The notes under the pieces were generated by a model, which did no database searches, had not been told where the DNA came from, and was given only the letters and a program-made list of their open reading frames with translations. The translations under genes were made by a program, and so were the position numbers. Of a DNA stretch of 64,000 nucleotides, positions 50,757 through 61,413 are shown in pieces. The DNA comes from Blastobasis lacticolella (lineage: Eukaryota; Arthropoda; Insecta; Lepidoptera; Blastobasidae). The DNA lies in NCBI GenBank assembly GCA_905147135.1, contig LR990054.1, positions 16,715,001 through 16,779,000 of the forward strand. The letters run 5' to 3'. Positions within the stretch are counted from its first letter, which is position 1; each line of letters starts with the position of its first letter.

Positions 50757-50981
50757 CCCGTATTCAGAAACGTTACGGTCTCAAAGTGCGCACAAAGGCG
50801 CGAACGCCCAGAGTTCTAACTGACATTACTTGAGTGGCAATCGGTACTATGCGTCCTTCAAAATGCATGAAATTGACCAATCATAGAGCCGTATTGAGCA
50901 CAGTGCGTTCACTTAACAGCAAGCACTGCGAGAACGCATGGTAACGCTATTTAGAGAAGTATTGTTTGTGAATACGGGTGG
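50757..50981. mobile_element. M5 MITE with 'acccgtattca' ends (225 bp)
   Basis: The left 'acccgtattcagaaac' pairs with the right 'gtttgtgaatacgggt' (one mismatch). The right half ('cagtgcgttcactta', 'gaacgcatggtaa') is related to the first ~110 bp of the large duplication at 57656 and 60357. Confidence 0.75.
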
Positions 50982-51238
50982 AACTGAATGCGCTTTACTG
51001 TCAACCTTCCGTCCTCCCACTACTATGACCTCAAGCGCTCCAGGGCTTTATTCTATTAGACGCAAAGCCTGGTCTCGTTGCTCTGCGCTTAACTAAATTC
51101 CGCTCAGACGAGCTCTCGGCTACTGAGCTCTATAATGAACATTAGGACGCTCTAGTTAATTTTCCTTGATATAAAGGAAGTCTCGCAGATAGGGATTATT
51201 CAAGGGTTTTATGCTTCTTTTGATTAAGTTACTTAATA

Positions 51239-51360
51239 GGGTCACGGAGGTCAGATCGCAGTCGCTCCACTGTATTTACCTAATTTACCAAATCCTGGAT
51301 CCAGGATTTGGCAGATAAGATAATTGCAGTGGAGCAATTGCCATCTGACCTCCGTGACCT
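51239..51360. repeat. S1 tail-to-tail palindrome, arms ~60 bp
   Basis: The left arm 'gggtcacggaggtcagatcg…aaatcctgg' (plus-oriented S1) and the right arm 'ccaggatttgg…tctgacctccgtgacctt' (minus-oriented S1) meet at 'ggatcc' (centre 51299/51300). The arms match at about 85-90% of positions. Confidence 0.85.
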
Positions 51361-51552
51361 TGCTACCAGGGTAACCTGACCAGATTGGATCATGGTTTCA
51401 TCACGATGTTTTTCCTCACCGTAAGAGCATCGGTTAGCATACAAATAAAAAAAAGTCATTGGTATATCGCCGCAGTGGGATTCGAACCCGGTACCTCTCG
51501 CTTACGAGTCGGATACCTTAACAATTACCCGCATTATTGGCCACCGACGCTA
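51300..51552 (-). mobile_element. S1 SINE with preserved head
   Basis: Minus strand: 'tcgtagcgtcggtggccaat', 'ggtatccgactcgtaagcga', 'gaggtaccgggttcgaatcc' (B box) are clear; a 'taatgcgggtaatt' insertion lies in the A-box region. The tail beyond 'atcctgg' is replaced by the inverted arm. Confidence 0.8.
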
Positions 51553-51939
51553 CGACTCTGTAGGCTACACGATAATGTAATTAAAAGTAGGTTTCAATAT
51601 TATAATGTGGAACTTATACAAATAAGAACTTTATAAAAGGGCATAGTTGGACAAAAAAACTATTGCGATTATAATTAGGGAAGCAATTATATTTGTCCAT
51701 TTACAAAAAGAGGATTTTGATTAAATTTTCTATAGGGCAGTGTTACGTGTTCAATAGCTATTTATTAAAGTTATTATCTTCATTTCGAGTGGAGGTTAAC
51801 TAAAATGCTATTTTCCGTTTAATTCTGTTTGGGTTCTGTAAGCAGGGTGCAATATTGGCGATCCATTCCCAATTCTTGGTAATTCTGAGTATGTAATGCT
51901 TGTCGGTATTATACAGGATAATTTCGGTAAGCATGTGTG

Positions 51940-52030
51940 ATGCTCTTGGTATGCAAACGTTCATAGGCTGCGGTGACTGCTTACCATCAGGGGACGTAAG
52001 CTCGTTTGCCACCTTAGTGGAATAAAATGA
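51940..52030 (+). mobile_element. L-A LINE 3' fragment
   Basis: 'ggctgcggtgactgcttacc', 'atcaggggacgtaagctcgt', 'ttgccacc..agtggaataaa' is the L-A end. Confidence 0.55.
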
Positions 52031-52575
52031 TATGTCTTCATAAAACAGACAAAATGATAGGGTATTTACATTGAAATAAGAGGAAAAAACGTAACGTAAA
52101 CAAGCACTGTGCATATACAAAATTGTACTTTACGTCACTTATACTACAAATTAAACTAACAGTCATTATAGGTACACAATTTACGATCACAACTATGTAA
52201 GGACTTCCCCATAGATAGAAGAAAATAAATTATTTTTAATTATAACGCTAGCCGGTAGCAAATATCAATTATGTGATCAGCTAGCTCGTTATTTAAAAAA
52301 AGGAACGAGTTAAAGAGACGGAACCATTATACAAAATGGCGACCGCGCTAGACTGATTATTAAACGGAACATCTGCTTTTGTGCACATTCCTAAATTAAA
52401 TTTTAAATTGTATTTTAAGGACAAACGACTGTGTTTGTTTGAATTCCACTGGCTCGTTGTCTTGTTGCTGATAAGGAATAACTTTTGTCTGTTCTAAACG
52501 ATTGGAAATGAAGTAAAGCATGTTGGTTTATTTAAATTGGTTTAAGTAATTAATGGTGTACGATTTCGCCATATT
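52031..52575. other. No gene recognised
   Basis: AT-rich unique DNA. The poly-T at 52576-52588 is probably linked to the S2 copy that follows. Confidence 0.4.
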
Positions 52576-52938
52576 TTTTTTTTTTAATATTCGTGGACAA
52601 ATTCAGACAGCGCCATCTAGCCCCAAACTAAGCAAAGCTTGTGCTGTGGGTGCTAGATAACTGATATACTACTTAAATACTTTTTAAATAGATACTTATT
52701 ATACATAGAACACCCAGACCCGTAACAGAAATTAAAATTCATCATTTCAATTTCTGCCCGGCCGGGAATCGAACCCGGGACCTCTTGCGTGGCAGACCGT
52801 TAAATAGATACTTATTATACATAGAACACCCAGACCCGTAACAGAAATTAAAATTCATCATTTCAATTTCTGCCCGGCCGGGAATCGAACCCGGGACCTC
52901 TTGCATCGGCATGTTGACCATTGAACCACTCAGGTCGT
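52576..52938 (-). mobile_element. S2 SINE with tandemly doubled promoter end
   Basis: Minus strand: 'gacgacctgagtggttcaat' (A box), 'caagaggtcccgggttcgat' (B box), 'tcccggccgggcagaaattg', then a second B-box unit, the AT-rich middle, and the tail 'ggctagatggcgctgtctga'. The inner unit ends 'ggtctgccacgc', the tRNA-Gly(GCC) anticodon loop, confirming the tRNA source. Confidence 0.85.
52685..52904. repeat. Exact 104 bp tandem duplication within S2
   Basis: 52685-52788 and 52801-52904 are identical, 116 bp apart ('taaatagatacttattatac' … 'gggacctcttgc'). The second unit continues 'atcggcatgttgacc', the first 'gtggcagaccg'. Confidence 0.95.
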
Positions 52939-52977
52939 CAATATTAAAAAGTTGTTTCCAACACTCTTCTACGTCTG

Positions 52978-53110
52978 TACATAGTATAAAGTAAAGTCGC
53001 TTTCCGTGTCTGTCCTCTAAACCACTCATACGGAATTTGATGCGGTTTTCACCACCAGTTACAGAAATTATTTCGGATGGGTTACATGTGTAATAGAAGA
53101 GACTTTTATA
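52978..53110 (+). mobile_element. Helitron-like 5' part
   Basis: 'tacatagtataaagtaaagt' + 'cgctttccgtgtctgtcc' and 'atacggaatttgatgcggtt' match the 5' part of the family seen at 38.5 and 43.2 kb. The 3' end is missing. Confidence 0.5.
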
Positions 53111-53187
53111 AGCTTTTATTCCGTAGAAGAACACTTTTTTCTACGACGCACCGTTTTGGAGATATTGGCGAGTTATCGGACTGTTAG

Positions 53188-53264
53188 TAAGAAAGCGCTT
53201 TGTTGAATCTTTGGTGAAAGTGCATGGTCCACTTTCACCAAAGATTCAACAAAGCGCTTTCTTA
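53188..53264. repeat. Perfect hairpin: 35 bp arms, 7 nt loop
   Basis: Arm 1 53188-53222 starts 'taagaaagcgctttgttgaa' and arm 2 53230-53264 is its exact reverse complement. The loop is 'catggtc'. There is no mismatch, and no second copy in the window. Confidence 0.95.
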
Positions 53265-53647
53265 GATGCGCTTTGCAGATGCTGATGATGACTCTTTTAT
53301 CAGTATTACAAAAAAAATATCAGTGGACAGTGGGTATACACGATAACCTAGTGCAGAATTCCAAATGAATAATTTGTAATTGATAATTGTATAGGAATGT
53401 AACAAAGATCAGATCTGATTATAGAAAATAAACAGTAGCAAATCGACGTTAATTGCCTACAGATACCAATTGTCGTCAATTGGTCCCTTCCACTTATTAA
53501 TATTGTGTTAGCATAATGACCGTTAAATTCCGTTCTATTGTTTCAATAATGTGACACTCGGGCATGTTAGTGCGCGAGCAGATGCGCATAGGCTGTTGGG
53601 GTGTATTCACAATTGCCTATGTGGTTGCTAACTGAATAATTTTATTA

Positions 53648-53866
53648 GTAGGCTGATTTTGTAACTCTGTTGCTAACAATTTTCTAATTTCAATGATTGA
53701 AATTGCGGCTTTTGTGAGGTTTCATCGATTTCATGGGTTCAGTTGCAACAAAGTTCCATTGCAATAACCTGAAACTGTTAAATCGATGATACGTTTTCGT
53801 ATAGGTCACAATTTCAATCATTGAAATCAGATAAGTGTTAGCAACAGAGTCTCGTAATTAGCCTAC
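53648..53866. mobile_element. M4 foldback element, copy 3 (219 bp)
   Basis: 'gtaggctgattttgtaactc' and 'gtctcgtaattagcctac' are the outer ends. 'gttgctaacaattttctaat' + 'ttcaatgattgaaatt' pairs with its mirror at 53810-53845. It lies directly upstream of an L-A tail. Confidence 0.85.
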
Positions 53867-53995
53867 AGGTGGTAGGACTCTGTCAAAGCTGAGGAGTCCG
53901 CCTGGGTGTGTACTACCGCCTTATCTATTTCTGTCGCCAAGCAATAAGGCTTACATCATTGTGTTCCGGTTTGACGGATAACTGCAACGGAACAC
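53867..53995 (+). mobile_element. L-A LINE 3' region, uninterrupted
   Basis: 'aggtggtaggactctgtcaa', 'accgccttatctatttctgt', 'cattgtgttccggtttgacg' shows the order that is split by a LINE at 1780-2750. Confidence 0.7.
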
Positions 53996-54576
53996 TCTAC
54001 CTGACTTACTGTCAGGTTGTATTGATAAATACAACCTGCGAATTTTCAAATCCAGAGTAAAAAGCTCCTTTTTTATAAGAGTGCTTCACCAGACCACAGT
54101 GTTCGCTTAATATGAGACATACCAAATATCCTGTAGTCCAAGCAATCAAAGTGGCGAGCACAGCGATCGAGGGCTTTCCGACACCTGTCAGTTAGATTAG
54201 GTATTTCTTTTAATGTGTCCAATGTAGTAAACTGAAATCAAAGACGATTATATAGAAATCTTTGACTGAAACTAGGATACTCCAGTGTGTCTGTTGACTT
54301 ATCCAATTTATTCGCTATCCTGTGTCCGAGACGGCCAATAATTGGCGTCTCAAGTGGCCGGCTGTCGGTTCACGGAACATCAAGGGCTATGTGTCAATCA
54401 GCGGCATAGCTTTAGTCATTCTTGGATGATGAGACAGTCACTAGAATAATGTAGGTCTGCAATTTTTCAGGCCAAAGATTGTTGGACTATAATTTTGGTA
54501 ACACGGGAGTAAGGGGGCAAATGTTCTTACGTAGGTAATTGCTTTTTCGGTTTGACTGTCATTCCTAAATGATGCG
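53996..54576. other. No gene recognised
   Basis: Unique DNA. No recognised repeat or supported frame. Confidence 0.4.
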
Positions 54577-54652
54577 ATAGTCACAGGACCGGCCTTTGTG
54601 GAGATCTCTGGGGGAGGCCTATGCTCAGCAGTGGGCGTCATCTGGCTGATGA
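54577..54652 (+). mobile_element. LINE 3' end
   Basis: 'gaccggcctttgtggagatc', 'ggaggcctatgctcagcagt', 'gggcgtcatctggctgatga' is the same LINE type as the minus-strand insert at 38297-38448. The (atg)n tail is reduced. Confidence 0.65.
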
Positions 54653-54660
54653 AGTAGATA

Positions 54661-54764
54661 AATAGATGCACTCTTTATTTCATACAAAATAACAAGAAAA
54701 AAAAAATTACTGGTTTTATAAAACATATTGGGCAAAGGCGGCCATATCTCTTCCCGGCAACCCT
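54661..54764 (-). mobile_element. LINE 3' tail ('ctttatttc … ggcggccatatctcttcccgg')
   Basis: Antisense tail with 'aataaagag' on the minus strand and 'aaaggcggcc', 'atctcttcccggcaaccct'. A similar piece occurs at 58655-58760 and 61437-61555. Confidence 0.55.
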
Positions 54765-54870
54765 TGCAAGTAGTTTATCAGTTATCTATAGCACCCATAC
54801 CACAACCTTTGTTTCTTTGGGGCTAGATGGCGCTGTGCGAATTGTCCAGCGTATTTTTTATTTCATTTAT
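54765..54870 (+). mobile_element. S2 tail
   Basis: 'aagtagtttatcagttatct', 'agcacccataccacaacctt', 'ggggctagatggcgctgtgc' is the S2 3' half, followed by T-rich sequence. Confidence 0.75.
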
Positions 54871-55249
54871 TTATTAATATCATGCTGCTTATCTACCTTC
54901 CACTTCACAGTTCACAGCCTGCGAGCCGCCATCGCGATATCCTCGCGCGGTGTGGTTAGCAGTGATATAGCGCGCCCCGCGGCGGCGGTCGGGTGCGGCA
55001 GACGCAGAGATCGGAGTGTTTGTGATATCGGCTTTGATATTTATATCCTTGAATTTTTTTTTATATTTATGAGGTCGACTGGGCTGATTATGTTATAATT
55101 TTCGACGTGTAATGCCTTTGCTCTCGCTTTCCTGCAATCTGTGGGAGTGATTTCGGAAATAGGGACCGAAGTCGTAAATACCGGAAGTCGAACCGTCAGC
55201 AAAACCAGTAAGGTACTTCCCGTGGATCCAGAATCGTGAAATTTTATAA
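54871..55249. other. No gene; CpG-rich patch
   Basis: The part 54930-55030 is CpG-rich ('gcgcgccccgcggcggcggt'), with no repeat or domain that I recognise. Confidence 0.4.
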
Positions 55250-55860
55250 ATAAATAAGTGACATTTATTACACATAAACTCATGACACTATAGGAACATT
55301 TAAAGATTAAAAAAAGGAAACATTGAATGAGTTTGAGTTAGAATGACATTAAGAATTCATAATGTATCACTACCCGTGCCATGGGTTGCCGTGCAAAGGG
55401 ATCACAATATTTGCACGTCTTCGGGGGGGAAAGCTGCAAGCTAAAGCTATCTTATAGCACAGCTTGCGGCCTGTCATGATGGCAAGCAGTTGCCACAACG
55501 TGGACGTTTGCAATACCCGTACAGGGGTATCACTCCCTGCAGGAAAAGCCTCTCCAGGGAGCTCATTCCAAAACCTTAGTGTACGTGGTGGAAGGTTCCT
55601 TGGGAACCGTTCTTACCATCTAAAAACTTACAAAGCTGTCGCACTGGTCCAGTCCTGAGTCCTGAACAGTTAAACTGTCCGGAGAAGTAATGTAGAATCG
55701 ATTGTATAATTGCCCTGTTAATAAGAACACAGCGACGAGCCAGCTGTTGGCTCGTATCCTTGCATCGATAACCCGCCAGGGTATTAAGATATCGGCAGTG
55801 ATACCGGCCTAGTAGGGAGGGGAACGTATCGATAGTTTGCAGTTCGAGCACGTTAATTGG
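55250..55860 (-). pseudogene. LINE reverse transcriptase C-terminus, frame-broken
   Basis: The minus-strand frame reads ERFPRNLPPRTLRFWNELPG + EAFPAGSDTP and continues ~45 residues to a stop near 55370. 'RTLRFWNELP..AFP' is the conserved end of LINE polymerases. Upstream sequence in another phase (the 144-codon frame 55576-56010) carries related LINE sequence ('YRCKDTSQQLARRCVLINR'), so at least one frameshift separates them. A 3' UTR with an 'aataaatgtc' signal runs to ~55250. No catalytic box remains. Confidence 0.65.
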
Positions 55861-56079
55861 TGGTTTTGGGAGTGTGGGAAATATATTCAAACTTATTCTT
55901 AAGAAAATAGCACTATTGTGCCAGCAAGTTTTAGTAAGTAATCGCCTCATTATTATTGTTTGTGAACTGTTCTCATTTTTGTTTAATTTTTTTTCGAATT
56001 TACGTCTCAATATTTCGTTTACTTATAAGTGTATGTTATATAGTCTTAACACTAACTATCGTTTAAATTCAACACCCAT

Positions 56080-56205
56080 GATCCAAACTGATCAGTTAAC
56101 AGAGTTACGGAGGTCAGACGGCAGTGGCCCCACTGTAATTACCTGTTTTGCCAAATCCTGGATCATGGCCATAGCGGACCCCGGGCTCTCGCGCTGTTTT
56201 CCTGC
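56080..56205 (+). mobile_element. S1 SINE fragment, headless
   Basis: 'atgatccaaactgatcagtt', 'acggaggtcagacggcagtg', 'aattacctgttttgccaaat', 'cctggatcatggcc' is the S1 body. Confidence 0.75.
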
Positions 56206-56324
56206 CTGCAATATTCGAAAAGTATGCTTTGAGTTCTCTTTCTATCTACACTATTATAAAACTCTTAAAAGGCCGTGTCTGTACATTGAAGATATTTCAG
56301 GAAAAATAATCGGAATACAATTCT

Positions 56325-56372
56325 AGACGGTAGTGGGCGTCTGCCGGCTGACATGATGATGATGACAATGAT
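56325..56372 (+). mobile_element. LINE (ATG)n 3' terminus
   Basis: 'ggtagtgggcgtctgccggc' + 'tgacatgatgatgatgac' is the end of the LINE type also seen at 38297 and 54577. Confidence 0.55.
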
Positions 56373-57655
56373 TTGGGACAACGCATACAGAAAACACGTA
56401 TCTGGACGGGCTCGTAGGCTGAGTTATTACTCACCTACTACCTCTGTCTGTATCGATACTTCATCGACCCTAGCCAACACTAACCCTCTGCCCAGCAATT
56501 AACGCCGAAACAACATACGTTTGCATTTGCTCTGTAATTTACACGGCGAGGTGTTACCAGCGCTCGGGGGCATACATTTCTCAAATTTGGATCGCCAGTG
56601 TTGCTAATAGAGATATTCGTGTCTCCGATCTCGATTATAGTTGTCTCGACGTAATAGATGTATCGATATTTTTTATCGATTAGATAATTGGGGCTTTAAC
56701 GTTCGCTTTAATTGCAGGACCGCTTTCTTTGAACGGTTATTTATTCTTGGTAACGTTGTTTTTGGTGTTTGTTGCGGGTTTCTTGTAAGAATGTAAACGA
56801 TATAGTTTTCTGATGCTACTGTATCCTACTAATGTGGAAGTTGGTAATCCCATAACAACTCATAGATTATATAAGTAATTTGTTGCGAAATTAAACGTAA
56901 TTTCTGTAATGTCTGTTGTAATTTCTGATTTACCTACCTAGTTAAAGCTTGATGTATCTAGTAAAGCCTGATTTCTGATGTACCTATCGTGTTAAAGGGT
57001 AATTTTTATGCTATAAGTAAGTATCTGGTAGAAAAGCTTAGTAAGCATTGTAGATGGTAAAGATGATTTGAAGTCGGTAGAGTTACAATATATTTCTCGG
57101 GATTTTGCTACAATTAATTTTGTTGGGATTAGGTATTATTTCTCCTCTCTTAAGAGGGTATTATGAATTTATGATCATATTTTTCGCACTCTTGTTTGGC
57201 CTTAATCTCAGCTTCTAAATCAAATGCCCGGATTGTCCTATCTACACTCTACTCTACCGGACATCACACAATCTACTCGAAATACCACACAAAACCCCCA
57301 TTTACATAAGCTATTCATATTTGGAACCAGCGAAATGTGTTGTAACACAGTGTGGGCAAAGCGGAAGGTTGGCCGCGGGCGCGGGGCGGGGCGGGGCAAA
57401 TATATCGACATCTAGATAGTGCCGAATATCTTCATTAGCGAATGCACCGCACGCTGCTGTTGTATGGATAAGACTTCAATTAAGGGACACATTCGTGTTT
57501 AGAAACGTTACTATCCTTTTGGCGAGGCTCGTCATTTTCTTGAAAAGTCAATTTAGAAGAACGTCATGTTCGTCATGAGGTTTCACAGTGCCATCAAACG
57601 AGTTCCAGCTAACAATTAAATAATTGAGTGGTGGAACTATGCTTCCAAAATGACG
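56373..57655. other. No gene recognised
   Basis: Mostly AT-rich unique DNA. A G-rich run ('gggcgcggggcggggcgggg', 57377-57396) stands out. There are no supported frames. Confidence 0.45.
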
Positions 57656-58045
57656 TATAGCTAAGGTAGAAAGCACAAGGCCGTCCTGAATGCAGTGCGT
57701 TCACTTAGCAAAGGGCCGCTGACAAAATGTGTGAACGCATGGTAAAGCTACTTTACTTAGACGAGTATTATTTCTGAATACGAGAGACGAGTCATGATTT
57801 TGGCATGTCTCTGTCAATCCTTATAAGTTCGCTTGCATAGGATTATGACATTATCATCGTTTATCACAAGACTTGTAATGCTGAGTGCTACCTGGGTAAT
57901 ACCCACATCGTGAAATTATCAACGTCATCGCGAAGAGTTATACGAGCAAAGGTTTACTGCTTAAACTGCGCCGAAACTGCTGTACTGCTCTTTAAAACGG
58001 TTACCGCTGGGCAGTGTAACTATAACAACTTATCATTATGAACTA

Positions 58046-58249
58046 CTAGCTTTCCGTCAGTGGCTCCGCCTACGTGTTGCTGTACTTATATCTAGTGAGC
58101 TTCCGAGTGGAGGGAAGTAAAGACTAGCCAATGTCCATCCTCTGGTGCTAGACAATCTCCATACCGAACTTCATTAAAACTGGTGCAGTCCTTTATCCGT
58201 GAAAGCATAACAGACAGAGTTATTTTCGCGTTTACAATATTCGTAGGGA
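58046..58249 (-). mobile_element. Helitron-like element with both ends (copy A, 204 bp)
   Basis: Minus strand: A|'tccctacgaatattgtaaac' … 'ggcggagccactgacggaaa' + 'gctag'|T. The TC start, CTAG end and A/T flanks obey the Helitron rule. There is no coding capacity. Confidence 0.8.
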
Positions 58250-58454
58250 TTAGCTCTCTCTCTCTCAGGTCGGTTCTTCACGTCTGAATGAAGATCGTTG
58301 AGGGATTAGCTATAAAGGCTATAAAATCGAAGCGTATCCCCACGAAGCTATCCCCGACCGCTAGGCCGGGTGACCTCATAAGTCCTGCGTGACGGCGCGC
58401 CCCGGGCCCACGGGCGGGTCGTATGTGGTCACAGGGCGCCCGAGGTGCGTACAT

Positions 58455-58653
58455 CATCACACCCCATAACAGTCGACTGCAGAACTTAGCCTTTCCCACG
58501 AAAGAGGAGGTTATTGCCAGGCTCGGCAGGCGGGTTGGAGATCGCAGTGTCATAAATATAACAATGGAAAACGCTGCTGTACATTTTCCTATAAAGATCT
58601 TTTGCCTCGAAAACATTAGTCGCCTTGGACGACACCCACGAGTGTAAGGGGTT
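58455..58653 (-). mobile_element. Rep260 fragment (copy A)
   Basis: 'catcatcacaccccataaca' (tail), 'ggcaggcgggttggagatcg', 'cattagtcgccttggacgac', 'acccacgagtgtaagggg' is Rep260 antisense without its first ~45 bp. Confidence 0.8.
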
Positions 58654-58882
58654 CTTTATTGCACACATATTACAAGACAATATACAAGAATCAGCATAAT
58701 ATACATGCGCGCAAAGGCGGCCTTATTGTTTTAAGCGATCTCTCCCAGATAACCTTTGGGAAGTGGTAATGTTTCACATGAACTGGTAAGTAGTGCAAGA
58801 GTAAATAGTAGCGAAAAATAATAATTAACAAATTTGGTGCTATTCTACTCTACTGCAGCAGTACCGCAGTACCTACAGCTTT

Positions 58883-59559
58883 TAGAGCCCGACGTATGAG
58901 ACCACTATTATTAACGTTTCCTCGTTGTAGTTATTAGCATAGTAGATAAATCAGATAATAATACATTCTTTATAAATGTGTAAACAGTTAGTTTTATTTA
59001 CCAAAATAACTGCGAAGACTATAAATCAATAACAACATAACTTAACCTATTTTCTAATTACAGTCATTGATGATATATTTTAAGGTTGTATTATAATAAA
59101 TAGTCAAATAGCTACACTAGAGTTCTTAAGATCTATAATAAGACTGAATTGCTTATTTAAAAAAATTAAAATCTTTGTATGGCAACTTATGCCAAGTTTT
59201 TTATCCGTCATAGAACGTCATTCATAAAAGTCATAACAAACAATTTGATTTCTGGAGGTATGTTTACTTTCGTGAGTTATGAAAAATATTTTTGAATACT
59301 TTGCAAACAATTAAAAAGGAAGTGCGGAAAATAATTTTCAGCATGATTAATAATTTAGACAAAAGTTCAAGCTAATAACCAAATAACTGAATGTTTACAA
59401 GAAGGACTGAGAAGGAGCAACAAGGAAAGATTATCCCCAGATTATTGCCATATCCACACTTTATAATGTTTAGGTACTACTGTCAGCCAATACGGACTTA
59501 TCGTGGTCCTATTATACATATTTTAGGCGTCTACCGACAGTGGTGGTGTGGTAGGGTAG
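58883..59559. other. No gene recognised
   Basis: AT-rich unique sequence between the two copies of the duplication. No recognised repeats. Confidence 0.4.
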
Positions 59560-59785
59560 GGGTATTTCCTACAAAAATTGATGTAGAAAAAAGTAAGTGA
59601 TGGAGTAGGGATTTGATCCACTGGTGGAGTCTTGCAGTGGATATTAGTGACTTGAGGGGGGTTAGGTTCGGATAGAGAACGGTTAGGGCGCGGATAGGGG
59701 TAGGGTACATGTAGCCGTGGGATAGTGGTAGAGTTCATTAAATTAAAACCACGCGAACCAAGACGCGCCGTCCAGCCAATTCATG
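59560..59785 (+). mobile_element. Helitron-like 3' region, degraded
   Basis: 'ggataggggtagggtacatg' and 'ccacgcgaaccaagacgcg' mirror the 'cgcgactt.gttcgcgt…ctaccctacccc' order of 34138 and 44395. No CTAG is present. Confidence 0.45.
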
Positions 59786-60810
59786 TACCTATTCAAAAAG
59801 ACTGACGGCAGTAGCCTGACATTGCCTACTCGCATTTTTTAAATGGAATCACTCTAACAAAATAGCGCTAGCGCGGTAGCTGATTTATATGAACATTAAA
59901 GGTAAAATAATTATGAAAATCAGAATTTTGATGTTGTACACAGTGGAGCGGTGGCTCACTGTTCGTGCCGGTGTAGGGGGTCACTATGTACTACACACAC
60001 CTCTACTGATATTACATTCATCAAAAAATTAATCATCAATGTAGGATTAATGAATGTACGACCAAACAATGCAAAGATATTCAGTACAGAAATAGAAAAA
60101 AACATTACTTTTAAAAGATACAGTATAAGGTTGAAAACCTAAAAAATACTACTTAGGATTTTCCGTGTTCTTACGCGGAAAATCACAAAAAACCCCGAGT
60201 CACGGGCGTTCTGCACTGGAGCTCGCTACCAACTGGAAAGCAAGCGATAAAAACCAAGTACGATTACGCTTACTGCACGATCTGGCAACGTTGTTTTATG
60301 GTGATACTAATGGTGGCTAACTGTGTACTACTGGTTCACTGTTCGACATCTCACCCTATAGCTAAGGTAGCGAGCACAAGGCCGTACTGAATGCAGTGCG
60401 TTCACTTAGCAAAGGGCCGCTGACAAAATGTGTGAACGCACGGTAAAGCTACTTTACTTAGACGAGTATTATTTCTGAATACGAGAGACGAGTCATGATT
60501 TTGGCATGTCTCTGTCAATCTTTATAAGTTCGCTTGCAAGGATATTACTGCTGCAAAAGATTCGTTTTTTATCAAAAAAATCAATTCAAAATGTCTTTAT
60601 TGATTAGAACATTATCATCGGTAATAACGACAAGACTTGTAATGCTGAGTGTTACCTGGGTAATACCCACATCGTGAAATTATCAACGTCATCGCGAAGA
60701 GTTATACGAGCAAAGGTTTACTGCTTAAACTGCGCCGAAACTGCTGTACTGCTCCTTAAAACGGTTACCGCTGGACAGTGTTAACTATAACAACTTATCA
60801 TTGTTAACTA

Positions 60811-61018
60811 CTAGCTTTCCGCCAGTGGCTCCGCCTGCGTGTTGCTGTACTTATATCTAGTGAGCTTCCGAGTGGAGGGAAGTAAAAACTAGCCAATGTC
60901 CTTCCTCTGGTGCTAGACAATCTCCATATCGAACTTCATTAAAACCGGTGCAGTGGTTTATCCGTGAAAGCATAACAGACAGACAAAGCTATTTTCGCGT
61001 TTACAATATTCGTAGGGA
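60811..61018 (-). mobile_element. Helitron-like element with both ends (copy B, 208 bp)
   Basis: Same ends as 58046-58249: A|'tccctacgaatattgtaaac' … 'gcggaaagctag'|T. It was copied as part of the larger unit rather than inserted independently, because the flanks match too. Confidence 0.8.
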
Positions 61019-61020
61019 TT

Positions 61021-61043
61021 AGCTCTCTCTCTCTCTCTCTCTC
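61021..61043. repeat. (CT)n microsatellite
   Basis: About ten CT units. The equivalent site in copy A (58254-58267) has seven. Confidence 0.95.
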
Positions 61044-61209
61044 AGGTCGGTTCTTCACGTCTGAATGAAGATCGTTGAGGGATTAGCTATAAAGGATATA
61101 AACGCAAAGCGTATCCACGACCGCTAGGCCGGGTGACCTCATAAGTCCTGCGTGACGGCGCGCCCCGGGCCCACGGGCGGGTCATATGTGGTCACAGGGC
61201 GCCCGAGGT

Positions 61210-61413
61210 GCGTACATCATCACACCCCATAACAGTCCACTGCAAAACTTAGCCTTTCCCACGAAAGAGGAGGTTATTGCCATGCTCGGCAGGCGGGTTG
61301 GAGATCGCAGTGTCATAAATATAACAATGGAAAACGCTGCTGCCCACTTTCCTATAAGGTCTTTTGCCTCGAAAACATTAGCCGCCTTGGACGACACCCA
61401 CGAGTGTAAGGGG
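61210..61413 (-). mobile_element. Rep260 fragment (copy B)
   Basis: Same segment as at 58455-58653, with 'cagtccactgcaaaac' and 'gccgccttggacgacaccca'. A '(gtaa)' run follows at 61416. Confidence 0.8.

Larger units (their letters stand above)
57656..58882. repeat. Large direct duplication, copy A (1227 bp)
   Basis: From 'tatagctaaggtag' to 'accgcagtacctacagcttt', this matches 60357-61670 in the same orientation and order. It contains an M5 half, a complete Helitron-like element, a CT run, a CpG-rich stretch, a Rep260 fragment and a LINE-tail-like end. No frame worth calling is present. Copy A lacks about 60 bp found in copy B near 60540. Confidence 0.95.

Noticed and set aside
52755..52800. 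tRNA-Gly(GCC) gene
   Set aside because: The anticodon loop and T arm resemble tRNA-Gly, but the D arm and acceptor are disrupted and the unit is part of a duplicated S2 SINE.
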